The notes beneath the pieces are model-generated. The model was given only the letters and a program-made list of their open reading frames with translations, had not been told where the DNA came from and searched no databases. Shown here in pieces: positions 14,601-25,864 of a stretch of 64,000 bases of DNA. The stretch spans positions 868,001 through 932,000 of the forward strand of contig JBLDXI010000028.1 in NCBI GenBank assembly GCA_047495785.1. The letters are read 5' to 3'. How positions within the stretch are numbered: position 1 is the first letter of the stretch; every line of letters begins with the position of its first letter. This DNA comes from Lepidodermella squamata (Eukaryota > Gastrotricha). A program made the translations under genes and the position numbers.

Positions 14601-17600
14601 CCGACCTGCAATGGCACGTTTAATGGGGTCGAGCTGCAGAACGTGACGATAACGCCAAGTAAACTTCGAGGTTTGGCGTTGATTGATCCGGCAACTTATG
14701 GCTCGATCGGAAAATATCCAATTAAATTAACATTGGATAACTTGGTCAGTGACCCAATCACCCTAGGCTCCGAGTTCAACGTCGATTACGCCGTTGTTAA
14801 CCTGACGTGTGATACGAACGCCACAGCTGACCACGGCGCCATATACAATACTACAGGTTAACATTTTATAGAGCGACTTATCGTCTTATAACTTCGTTTT
14901 TTTGTCGCAGTCATCGCTTCCGTCACAATGGCTAATTGCTCACGATGTAATGTGTCCATCGACTTTGGTGCCAATGATGCCCAACCGCGCACATGGTCCA
15001 AGTAAGTATAAAAATAGTAGTTAATTCCAGTGATGCTGTTTTTTTTATCTTTAGCTCCTACGATTTTATCAATGGATACGTGCCTCTGGAAGGCGGAATT
15101 CCTGTTGTGTAAGCAATTCTATCCCATTTGAATTAATCATGTTGTAATAAGCCGAAATGTTGGAAAACAGATACCCATCAGTGGTACGGAACAACAAGCC
15201 GTTCGTCATCACAGTGACAGCTAACAATTTCCTGCCGTATGTGATGACCAGTACCTATGAAATCTACGTTCAACGACTCCCTGTCCGAACCAACTTCAAC
15301 TACACAGTGAGCGATGCGAATGTTATAACATCGAGAGGCCCAGCCGTCGTTGTTTTCCGCTACTACTTCAGCGGCTACACCTTTTACTGGCCTACAAATC
15401 CGTGGATGTTTTTGGACTTCCAGGACGGTTCAAATTATACAGCGCCGTTCGATGCCTCGAAGCTGCCCATTGCAACTGCACTTGTTCCAGAACCAATCGC
15501 TAACCGCGTTATGATGGCAGAAGTACGACATGCGTACACGTCACGTGGCACTTACATCGTTCCAATGGAAATCTACAATAGAGTTGGCCGTATTTCGACT
15601 ACGGTGACAGTGCGTGTCGAGGAGGCTATCGAGGGCATAAGGATCATCCCTCTGAAACGCTATGTAAAACCAGGCGAGGTTGTTGGCTTCAACGTCACTT
15701 GGCTCATCGGCTCAAGTTTCAACTGGCAAGTTTCGATTCCGAATCCTGATAACACAACATCGTGGACGAAAACCTACAATGATACGGTCAAGTACTTCGA
15801 ATGGACCTTCCACGATGTTGGAACGTATTTCATGTCCATCAACGCTTCGAGTGAATTCTACCCGAATGGAACTGGATCTACACTTGCCAAGGATGCGCCT
15901 ATTGTCGTCCAGTACCCTGTCCTTCCTCAATCATTCCGGCTCACGACGCTGCCGGTGCAAGGCAAACTGACATTCAAGGATGTTGATGACGATGTCGGCT
16001 TTTCAAACACAGTTATCCGTTTGTGGAAGAACACAGATCCTAATCTGATCGAGCCGACTTCGCCTTATTTGATAATGAACTATGGCGACAACAGCGATGC
16101 CGTCAACATTTCTTTGATGTGCAACCCTAAGCTGGAAACTGTAGTCGATGGAACCTGGACGCTTTGCAACGAACTCCCATACACCTACAAGAATGCGACA
16201 ACATTTACAATTACAGCCTCAATCGGAAATCTTGTTAACGAATTGCCTTTCTCGGCATATTTCACGGTTTTTGTTGCTGTCACAAATCTTCGTATGGCAG
16301 TTCAATTTTCCTATAACAAAACGCATCCTAAAGATTGGCAGCTTGGCTTCCCTCGCATCAATCCTCTGATTGGCCCCAAAGCTTACTCACAGGTTATCTT
16401 TCTGATATTTTTATATTTCGATTTATTTTTCTATTCGATTTATTTATTTTGATCCAAAGTCATTCTACCCTTCGAGCCATCCACTACGCATTATAGCGGC
16501 TGCGAAGCTTGGTGACGGTTTGCGATACTGCTTCTTTTCTTCGGTCGAAGGTAACCTGACAGACTGTTCGAACGTTCCCGCTGCGCAGGCTACGCCTAAT
16601 AATATCATCCGATATTTCGAATACGACACACCGTGTGGGTCGAGATTGGAGCGATGTGGCGTGACTCTTTACGTCGTCGCTTCGAACCCCGTTGACACAG
16701 CCACAGCCTCTATCGTGATCTACCTTCAAAAACCAGCTATTTCACCAGTTTGTGCAGAGGGTGGGCCAGAAGTTGAAAATGTGAGTAGAAGGAAAATGTT
16801 GGCCTTAACTTGCTGATATTTTAACTTGGATGTTCGAAATGACAGAACACTTTTCCGCTGTGGCTGAAGTACAAACAGTTTGCTACAGATGCCTGCGTTG
16901 AAGTCGATTACGGCACGTCTATGATGCGTAGCGGCAGAAAAACGGCTCTTTTCGGCTCTGAATACATGTAACTCACCAATCTTTTCCACCAATTATCGTA
17001 TTCTTAATTTTCTTATTTTCATCAACAGGTGCGCCGACTCGAAAACTCAAGATGAGATGTCGACCCTCAAACCATTCTCAGCCGATGAAATTGCGTCGAA
17101 TGCGGTAGCTGTTGGAGGAAAATACTATCGTCGAGGAGCCTATGTCGCTCGCATACGGGTTTACAACTTCGTATCGAATATTTCTGCAGCTGAAGTTCCT
17201 GATTTGATGTCTCGTGTCGTAGTAACCCGCGGGCCTTGCTACGCTCCTCAGCTGAGTGTTGAAACCGCGGCGAGCGTGATTTTCCGCAAAGACGAGTTCC
17301 GTTACCCGGCTTACGTCAAGATGAACTGCACCTCGTCGAGATCGATGGTATTGAACCACACCATCCTTTTCCAGGCAGAGGGCACTACAGCTTGGGTGGA
17401 CGTTGGCTTGAAGTACTTCACTAAATCGCAACTCTTCCTGAAACTTGAGGGCTCGAGTTTGAACCCAGTTAAGCAGGATGTTTCATTGACTTTCAAGCCG
17501 ATCACTCTGCTGTACGGATTATACAAATTCCAGATGAGCGTGGACATGCCTGAGGAAATCGGAATGAATGCGACTTATACTTATCAGGTATTATGAAAAA

Positions 17601-20600
17601 AATCCCATGTGGTCTCCTACGTGTAATTTTGAAACAGGTGCAAGTTAATGCCTCTGATTTGATCACCGGTATTTCACCTCCTGGCTCTCGCCGTGACCTG
17701 GTTTATGGCGAGAAAATTCGGTTCAACGGATGGATCAATTCCTATGATCCTGATGTCGCGGAGCCTGAGTTGCAACGTGATGGATTGAAAGTTTACTACT
17801 TCTGCAAGCGTGATTGCGATGGTGACTGGCCAGAGTTGAAAGATGCTCAAATGGCAGATGAATTCATCGCGGATCCCGCTGCGTTCCGAACGAAGTACAA
17901 GTTTTCTTGGCGTCAGGACATCTGTAAGTCTAAGGGCGACAAAAACTTGGAAGCTATCAAGTTCGATTCAAACGGATGCTTCATGAACAACTGGCAAGCC
18001 AACTGTAAGCCCGATTTAGGTATTTCTCAACATTTTTTTTACATTTTTTTATCCAGTGCCTGAGGATCCTCCAACATTCGACTTCCCATCGTTGAATCAG
18101 AAAACATTCTCACGGCATTTGACAAAAGAGCAGTGTGGCGATAACGCGACCGACGCTGGATGTGACATCACTCTGAGCACGATTTCAGACAGTGACAAGG
18201 GCCTAACCATTGACTCGCGATTCCAATTTGAGAACATCACTTACAACCTGATTGCCATCCTCCGCAAGGATAAGCGATTCGCGGTTGTGAGGCAAACTTA
18301 CCGCCTTGAGCTTGGCGCTGCTCCACAGGCCCTTGTCACGTAAGATATTATTTGTTTTCCGATTTGTTTTCTCTAATCCTCCGAAGGCTGTTTCAATACG
18401 ATTTTATTTTATTTGTTATGTTTTTATTGGCAGGTCAAAAACCAACTGTGTCTACCCGAACAAGTATGCCGTGTGGTACAACCCAACATCTCGTGCCTCA
18501 TTCCGCGGCCTGGTCACAGACAGAACTCCAGGTATTCGTTATGCTTTCGCCTGGGAGATTATCAACGTTCCTGAAACTGTAACAATGGCATACGCCATGG
18601 ACAACCTAGATCTAATGAAGGAAAAGTATGCATGGGCGCACGGGGAATGGGTGAACTCGACATCGACGGGCCGCGAGTATGATGATTTATCCATCAATGC
18701 CGATGTTTTCAACAACGAAACATTCCACTACCGAACCTATATCGCATATGTCGAAGTGCGCCGCGGTAACAATCCTCGACCTGGCATCTCCAGTTTGACA
18801 TTCCAGGTGAATTTTTGATTTTGCTATAAGCGAAGTCCCGCTAAGTTTTCCATTTCAGGTCAACAAGCCTCCGAGCTCGAGAAATGTCACCTGCGCGTCT
18901 AACTACGCTATTGGATACGGCATGAATACGTCTTTCTCCTTCAACTGCAGCGGGTTCAAGTCTGACTGGGGAGAAGTGCCAAAATATGTCTTCTCGGCTA
19001 AGGGCTGCCGTTACGAGTGCCCTCTTGTTGTCCTGACGTCAACCATTGGAGCTCCTCGCATCAGTGGACTGAAATTGCCGGCTGGCAAGGCGTCGGAGAA
19101 TTACGAAGTCTCGGTATACCTCGATGCTATCGACAAGTTCGACTCAGTGACCCGGGTCCGTTTCCCAGTCACTGTTTACCCATCAATCGATCTTCCATAC
19201 ATTCGAGACCGAGTTAAAGCTTTCGCGGCATCTGTCGATCTCATGGTGCCTCAGGACATGTAACAGCATGTTTTTGTGAGCTGAATTATCACTATTAATT
19301 AATTTTATTCAGGTGTCAAAATTTCTACACGTTTGCTGATGTGATGAACGACTTCTTCCTCGAGCCGGTCTACACGCCGAATCCATCAACGTACAGTCGC
19401 CTGAGCGATGATGATAAGGAAAAAGAAAACGGTAAGGTTAGAGCTGATCGTGACCGCTACAACGCCCAGCTTTACGAGCTAATGACGGTCCGCACTAATC
19501 TAACAAAATGGATCCTGGATGCCCTGACAACTAAGGGTCTACGCAGTGACGCGAACCAGGTTCGATTTAGCATCAAGGTGAAGTAAAATTCCCACATTGA
19601 GTCTTTATAGGTCAAGTCTTGCTGCTCGGCTTTGACATCGATTCTAGCCACGGCAGAGCAGTCTCAAACAGCTGCAACCATTTCCTACGGCCTCAAGATC
19701 TTTGACATTCTCGCGACCAATCTTACGACCTTGTCAACAAACCCTAACCGTGATGCTGACCAGTTCGATCAAGCCTCGTCAGCCTGTCTTGGAATCGTAG
19801 GGAAAATGGCTTCATCGCTAGAGTCTAACCTAAAAACAATCAGAGCTGGTCCGGATACAGGCGCCTCTGCTTCCGTTGTTAAGGCATTCAATGAAAGGTA
19901 ATATATATTATTTTCAAGTGACAAGATTAAATTGTCGACTCGATACAGGTATGGGTCGCTATCTTTGGCTCAGGCAAATTCTGGTGTTCAGGATATACTG
20001 ACCGAACGAATTTATGGAGTTGTCCTCGGTGGAAAGGTAAAATGAAAACTTGCCAGATTTAAGATTCATCTTATATGATTTATTTCTAGGTCCTTCGCGA
20101 GGCAGCTTCTGTCGTCAGTGGGCCTGGGATGACTGGAAATATTCAGCGCGTTTTCATCAAGGACTTGTATAACACAACAATCCCGACTGGTAGCCCTGAT
20201 GACTGCGGCTGTTTCCGCATAACAGACGCGGCAAAGATCTTCGCAGCTGCGGACCCCAACTACAACGAAAACGACAACGGCACCTCATCAACGGCTGCTG
20301 CTGGCGAATCGTTGTCCGCAATAGATCGTCTGTTGAACATCGACATCAGACTGAAGAGTTCCATGGCAAGCGGGAATCACCTGGCTTTCGACTCGAGCGC
20401 GGATGACTTGAACAGCCAGGTTCAGACTTTGGTCTTCACAAACGCGACGGGATTCGAGATTCCAATAAAAAATCTTGACAAAAGGGGCATTGAGCTTGAT
20501 ATTACTGTCGAATCGAAAAACCCGACCACGCCAGACTCGACGCAATTGACATCGTTGTCAGCCTCGTATCCTCGCCCGATCAAGTCGATGGTCATGAATG

Positions 20601-23600
20601 TCAGCGCTCTTTCGGCACTCTTTATCAACGTAGAGCGATGGCAGCTACCGAACATGTGCGATAGGCAGACTTTGCTTCCCGAGTCAAGTAAGATTCTTAG
20701 AAATTGCATTAGGTCTGTAATAAAATTTCATTTTTTCCAAGTTGCTATGAATGCGACCTGCGCTTGGGCAGCTAACGTGACCACCCTTATTGTTGACAAT
20801 GTCAATTATACCGTGAGTTCAGGTCGATACAGGATTTTGATCCTATTACGAAGCATTTGTTGACAGGTTCCTCAGCTGAATGTGACCAATGAGGAAGTCA
20901 TCTTCTTCGTCTATGCCCGCTTCAATGACACACCGACTGAATTCGACTACGACCTCTCGTGCACGTTGCCACGCTATGCCTTCGAGGAAGATCTTGCAGC
21001 TGCAACCGCTGGAGCTTACACCTACAATATTTATCGCGGTAACTCTAACACGACAACAATCAAGCAATTGGCATCAACAACGGCTAGAACGACAACTGCG
21101 GCTCCAACAACTACTGCCAAGAAGACGACTACTGTAACAACAACGACGACGACTACTACTACCACGAAGCCGAAAACAACGACAACAACTCCAATGCCAG
21201 CTTGCGATTCATTGAAGGTTCGAAACGCTACGTGCTGCTTGGGTAAGATGAAGCAAAACGGGTGCGACGGCGACGTCTTTGTACCAACCACACCGGCTCC
21301 AACACAAATTCCACTGACATCCGCTACTAAGAAGAATTGCTCGAGACCCGAGGAGCCGAGCCGCAATCAATGCTTCTTTGGCCACGATAAAGTTGGCGTT
21401 CTGCGCGATTCGAAGCTGTTCAAGATAGGTATTCGAGCTGTACCGCGGTCTCAAGTGCGGGCTTTCTTGAATGAACTCGCTGCAAATGAAACATACTCCA
21501 AGTCCAAAGTTAATGTCTCGCTCGAATATGCTGTTAACGAGACTATGAAAGCGCTCAGGGCAAAATCCGTGCGAGTGGGTTACAAATACCAAGCGTTCAC
21601 AGCATCCTGCCGTTTCCACGACCCCGTTTCAAACTCCTGGTCTTCAAGTGGTTGTCGAGTCGGCGAGCTGAGTACCCCGAACGGCAACCCATCTCTGACT
21701 CAATGCCTGTGCACTCACTTGACATCTTTCTCGTCGAATTTCGACGTACCTATGAACACCTTCGACCCGCGTGATTCGGCATTTTCGAAGCTTGATCAGA
21801 ACCCTATCTGCTTCACGTTTGGTATTTGCATCTTCTGTATGTTCATCGCCGTGCTGATCTGGGCGCGCCGTCGTGACTTGGAAGATGAACGCAAATGGGG
21901 CACAACTCCATTGGCTGACAACGACCCACGTGACAAATATGCATACGAATTGACAGTTTGGACCGGAAATCGCTCTGGATCTGGTACTAGCGCAAGGGTG
22001 TCTTTCATTATTCGCGGTGACGAAGGCGAAACGCCAGTGCACATGCTTGAAGATGAGGACCGCGATGTGCTGCAACGGGGTGGCATTGACTCCTTCTTGA
22101 TGTTGACCCCACGATCCCTTGGCCGAATCGTCCAACTGAGGTATAAAAATAGCATTTCAATGAACCAATGTTAAACCTTTGTTTGTTTAGAATCTGGCAT
22201 GATAATTCAGGCAAACATCCTAACTGGTACTTCTCGCGAATGCAAGTCCATGATCTGCAGCGAAACCGTCAGTACTTCTTCATGTGCGATCGCTGGTTGG
22301 CCATTGACGAGGATGACGGCATGGTTGAGCGAATTTGTCCCGTTGCCGGTAAAAAAGAACTCACCGGCTTCGAGCATTTGTTCTTCACCAAGTCACGAAG
22401 GAAGCTCACCGATGGTCACATTTGGATTTCGGTATTCTCACGCCCGCCTCTGTCCAAATTCACGCGTTGCCAGCGTCTCACGTGCTGTCTTTCAATTCTG
22501 TACTGTACAATGTTGGCAAATATCATGTTCTTCGGACAGAATCGAGACCCGCCAGGTGCCATCAAAATCGAGTTCGGGCCTATTAGCATGTCGCTGCAGA
22601 AGATGTTTATGAGTGTCGTCTCCGCGCTCGTTGTAATGCCTGTCAACTTGGTGATTGCCCAACTGTTCCGCATGAGTAAGCACAAACCAACAAAGGCCGA
22701 GCTCAAGATGGAGGCTTTGCGGGACAAGGCTCAGAAGACCGCTTTAGCCGAACAACGTAAGATTTCATCTTACTTTTAAGCTCTTTGTTATCATTAATTC
22801 TCTTTGCTATCATTTACCGCAGGTGAAGCTGCTGCTGCGAAAGCATTGGCCATGCCATCAGTATCGGCTGACATCGAAGCTAAACCGACCAAGGCGAAAG
22901 GAGGGAAGAGGAAGAACGCCAAGCCACAGAAGAAACCATTCAAGCTACCTTGGTGGTGTGTTATTGTCGCCTACTGCCTAACAGTCTGTGTAGTTGGCGT
23001 CTGCTTCTGGGCTATCGTCGAATATGGTGGCGCTCTTGGACCTGAAAAGGCTCAGGAATGGGTTGTCGCAATGGTCATATCGCTGTTCACAGACATCTTG
23101 TTCATGCAGCCACTGAAGATCTTAGGTCTAGCTTTGTTCTACGCCCTGGTCATCAAGAGCCCAACAAAGGACGAAGATATGGAGGAGAAGGCTGCTCTCA
23201 AGGACGAAGATGTTTTCACGCACGCTGCTGCCACAGATGCCGAAAAGAAAGCACGCGGCGAACCAGTCAAGTCCGACTACGTATTCTTGCCACCAGATCC
23301 GGAAGAGCTGAAACTCGCCAGAGAGGTCCGTCTTAAGGAGAAGAAGATGTACGCCATCATCAAGGAGATTTCCTTCTATGTTTTCTTCCTGTATCTTTTG
23401 ATGATGATCTCATTCGCGACACAAGACGACTGGCAGATCTGGGCACAGAAGCATGCTCGTAATGTCTATCATGATGGTGCTCTATCAACAGCCGCCTACA
23501 ACGAGTCAGACCCAGCTTCAGTCTTAGCATATGCCACGGGTGGAGTCAACACTGACCCGCATAATGAAACTTTCGGAAATATCGCTGCTCCCTCGGATGT

Positions 23601-25313
23601 ATTTGACTACCTACGCAGGACTCTTGTTCCATCTGTTCTCGACAACAGTTGGTACAACGGCGATTATGAACCCAACTCCGATGTTTTCACCAATGATCAA
23701 GCTACTTATCTTGTTGGATCGCTGCGAATTCGTCAGCTTCGAGTTAAGCCGAATAAGTGCCGTATCGCGGCCGGGGCTCGCAAGATGTACACTCAGCCTT
23801 GCTTGACCGAATACTCGATGCTTGATGAAGATACCCGCAACTTCACTGCTGGATGGGAATTGGCACCTTACAGCAACACCACCTTGAAAAATGGAAAGCA
23901 ATGGACTATTGGTGATTCGAATGGGTTCGCGTACAAATCTCCCATCCAGGATGCCGGCCTGCCATTCGCCGGCCATTTGGCTACCTACAACGGCGGTGGT
24001 TACATTGTTGACCTGGGTCGTGATGTTGGGAAAGCCCTGGAGAAACTGGACTGGCTGGCTGCCAACAAATGGATCGACGCTAGCACACGAGCTATTTTCG
24101 TCGAGTTCAACGTCTATTGCGCGAACAGGAATATCTGGATCATGTCTCAGACTCTCGTCGAGTTCTTCGCCGGCGGTTCGACCGTGTTGTATCCGTACTT
24201 CTACATCACCAAGTTGGATGCTTACTATGGCACGTTCGCCCTTGTGCTGCTCGGATTCCAGCTCGGAACTCTGGCTATGGTTATATTCCTGTTCGCCCGA
24301 GAGGTTAGTTGAGAGCTTCATCCCAGGCCGATGCTTATGATTTTATTTGCATTTTTTCAGGTGAAACTGGCGATCAAGTTCAAGAAAGCTTACTGGGCCG
24401 ACGGATGGGCTGTTCTTGAATTCACCCACTTACTATCATGCATCGTCATGGCCTGTATGTTCGCACTACGGTACGCCATGTCTATGTACTACGTCGGTCA
24501 TAAGTTCAAGAAGAGCGCTGATGCTGGTACATTCATCAACTTCAACATCTTCGTAACCTACGATGAATTGGTACGAGTATTCATGGGCTTCGTTCTGTTT
24601 GTCGCCTTCTTGCGAATGATCCGTCTATTGAGATTCAATCGCCGTCTCGTCATCATGATCGACACCCTGCGCCACGTCAAAGGCATGATGCTGTCATTCT
24701 TTGTCGTGTTCTTCGTAGTCTACCTGGCCTTCGCACAACTCGGCTTCTTGGCCTTCGGCACCCGGAACAGCGGCTACGCCACGTTCATCACGGCTTTGGA
24801 GTCGCTGTTCGGAATGATGCTTGGAGCCTACGACTACGACGGTCTGAAATCAGCAAATCGTTCTATTGGCCCTGTTTTCTTCACCATGTACACGTTGTTC
24901 ATCAACATCTTCTTGGTGAATGCATTCGTCGCCATTCTGATGGTTTCGTACGAAGAGGTTCGGTCGGATGCGACAAAGCAAGGCAACGAGCACGAGATGA
25001 TGGAGTTCATCATGCACAAGTTCAAGGCGATGATCGGTCTAGCGCCGAAACGTGCTACTACGCTTTCGGTGGACAAGCGTTTCGCCTATATCGACGCGGG
25101 TAAGTTCAATGTAAATGTGCCTAGAGCTGTTATAATTGAATGTTCCATGTTTTAGCCATTCACGAGGACGAGGTTGACAGATTCACGTCACGCATGGATG
25201 AGCTTATGACGAAGTTGGACTCGCACCTTGAGAAGACCAAGACGCAGTTCTCGGGCATGTTCGACCAAGGATTCTTGGCTCGCAAGCAGCGCGAGATCTA
25301 CGTCACCGACTAA
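2671..25313 (+). CDS. Giant polycystin-1-like receptor/channel, about 6,767 aa, 37 exons
   Basis: Exons: 2671-2781, 2834-3179, 3242-3660, 4048-4566, 4618-6487, 6544-7578, 7635-8764, 8819-8949, 9002-9404, 9457-9622, 9676-10694, 10748-11213, 11263-11569, 11623-11710, 11760-12731, 12788-14167, 14217-14856, 14911-15001, 15055-15108, 15171-16392, 16460-16780, 16846-16967, 17029-17587, 17638-18004, 18057-18339, 18434-18806, 18859-19259, 19313-19559, 19611-19897, 19949-20036, 20090-20687, 20742-20812, 20867-22140, 22191-22756, 22823-24303, 24361-25099, 25156-25313. Every junction keeps frame, and the total is 20,304 nt. The start is the ATG before a signal peptide (MIAVKAAVILLVSSGLFSGG). Domain order: signal peptide, C-type lectin, LamG-like x3, kringle, LamG-like x2, WSC, C-type lectin x2, F5/8C, an unassigned region, PKD, C-type lectin x5, PAN-like, F5/8C, PKD/REJ region, Thr-rich linker, GPS, TM1, PLAT, then the polycystin channel (11 TM in all expected). 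The family forms cation channels with polycystin-2 partners and senses ligands or flow. One acceptor choice is uncertain: exon 28 may end at 19577 (33-nt intron) instead of 19559 (51 nt). Confidence 0.9.
2734..8120 (+). other. Polycystin ectodomain I: C-type lectin, five LamG-like, kringle, WSC
   Basis: The first C-type lectin domain occupies residues ~24-152 across exons 1-2 (CPPDW, MTWFEAEAACQ, WIGL, FVC). LamG-like units follow at about 175-430, 440-670, 686-917, 1019-1251 and 1266-1497. Most open with a YWPL/WPMS/WPLS strand plus a DVSG-type turn and close with an alpha-helix ending in Cys. A kringle sits at about 931-1004 between LamG 3 and 4, with its Cys framework and the RNPD and KPWCYT motifs intact. 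A WSC domain at 1498-1584 shows YVGCY, CRNGC, CLCGNGY and QWCGG. Vertebrate polycystin-1 also has WSC and C-type lectin domains, but I know of no kringle or LamG run in it; the arrangement here looks lineage-specific. Confidence 0.75.
8140..14410 (+). other. Polycystin ectodomain II: seven more C-type lectin domains, PKD, PAN-like, two F5/8C
   Basis: C-type lectin domains start at CLPGW (~1603), CAPGW (~1742), CPTGW (~2600), CGPTPGW (~2742), CPAGW (~2906), CPANY (~3051) and CPPGW (~3184). The last is degenerate. An F5/8C (discoidin) domain lies at about 1875-2040 (exons 8-10) and a second at about 3378-3505 (exons 16-17). A PKD repeat with the YSIDFGDD motif and a THVFKLDGVFNMT strand is at about 2466-2541. 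A PAN/apple-like Cys cluster (TCMRECLATSEFNC) is at about 3312-3350. Residues 2044-2460 (exon 11) did not match a family I recognise. Confidence 0.7.
14411..21790 (+). other. Polycystin REJ/PKD-like region, Thr-rich linker and GPS
   Basis: Exons 17-33 encode beta-rich, N-glycosylation-rich sequence typical of PKD repeats and the receptor-for-egg-jelly (REJ) region of polycystin-1 proteins. The linker at about 21070-21195 is nearly all Thr, written as ACG/ACA/ACT triplets, and is a likely mucin-type O-glycosylation stalk. The GPS motif at about 21600-21750 has CLCTHLTSFSSNF, with cleavage expected between Leu and Thr of HLT (residue ~5646). Autoproteolysis in the GAIN/GPS fold is established for this family; here it is inferred from the intact HL-T site. 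Confidence 0.75.
21791..25313 (+). other. Polycystin membrane part: TM1, PLAT, TOP domain, channel, C-terminal coiled coil
   Basis: TM1 is at ~5675-5697 (CFTFGICIFCMFIAVLIWA). The PLAT domain is at ~5717-5840, with IWHDNSG and HPNWYFSRMQV matching the family. Further TM segments lie near 5883, 5923, 6016, 6053 and 6150. The extracellular TOP domain spans ~6195-6440, followed by the channel helices. The pore loop reads FGMMLGAYDYDGL, close to the polycystin LGDFDY-type filter but with an Ala in place of the acidic residue. A C-terminal helix of about 40 residues (heptads with DELMTKLDSHLEK) could be the partner-binding coiled coil. Confidence 0.8.
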
Positions 25314-25479
25314 TTTTCATTTTTGAGTTTCAACAAACTGCAAATTGACAGTCGAGTGATTATATAGATGACTGATTTAGGCATAAAGACTGATTTATTC
25401 TGTGATACAATATTATGATCCCTTTTATATGTACGTGGCGAAAGCCTATTTTTGCCGACTCTAACCATATCGACGGTGT

Positions 25480-25485
25480 AATAAA
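25480..25485 (+). terminator. Candidate poly(A) signal of the polycystin-like gene
   Basis: AATAAA lies 167 bp after the TAA at 25311-25313 and is followed by ACACAAAAAA. It is the first canonical hexamer I see downstream. Confidence 0.4.
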
Positions 25486-25589
25486 TGGCAACACAAAAAA
25501 CCCAAAATGAACTCGCTTATGTGCACCTCAGTAAGCTGGCTTCTCAGATTCTCACCCTGCTTATCAGCCGGATTTTCTAGTGGAATTAG

Positions 25590-25790
25590 CCGGTATGGCG
25601 ATAAAACAGCAATTGCGCAGAATGGCGAATGCGACAAAACAGCACATTTTTTATTTTGCGACAAAACAGCAAAAGCTAACAATGTAAAAGATGCATCGTG
25701 TTTCTGCTGTGATATCACAAGTTTAAAAATTTGCAGTTTTGTCGCATTTGCTGTTTCGTCCGTTTGCTGTTATGACGGTCTGCCAGTTAG
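25590..25790. repeat. Imperfect inverted repeat built from GCGACAAAACAGCA units
   Basis: On the + strand GCGATAAAACAGCA (about 25599) and two copies of GCGACAAAACAGCA (about 25632 and 25658) precede the reverse-complement forms TTTTGTCGCATTTGCTGTTT (about 25737) and GTTTGCTGTTATGACG (about 25760). The whole block can fold as an imperfect hairpin of about 200 bp. It lies between the convergent 3' ends of the polycystin-like gene and the propeller gene. It may be a MITE remnant or a shared 3' structure. Confidence 0.6.
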
Positions 25791-25864
25791 CCAAGATAAA
25801 AGATAAACAACGACGGTACAATTATTTTAAATATCAGAATAGCCGATGCAAACTCAATTTCTAA

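Noticed and set aside
21031-21366. Val-rich minus-strand frame that looks like a membrane segment
   Set aside because: It is the complement of the Thr-codon tract in the polycystin stalk.
23611-24321. 236-codon open frame on the minus strand
   Set aside because: Antisense shadow of exon 35 encoding the TOP domain.
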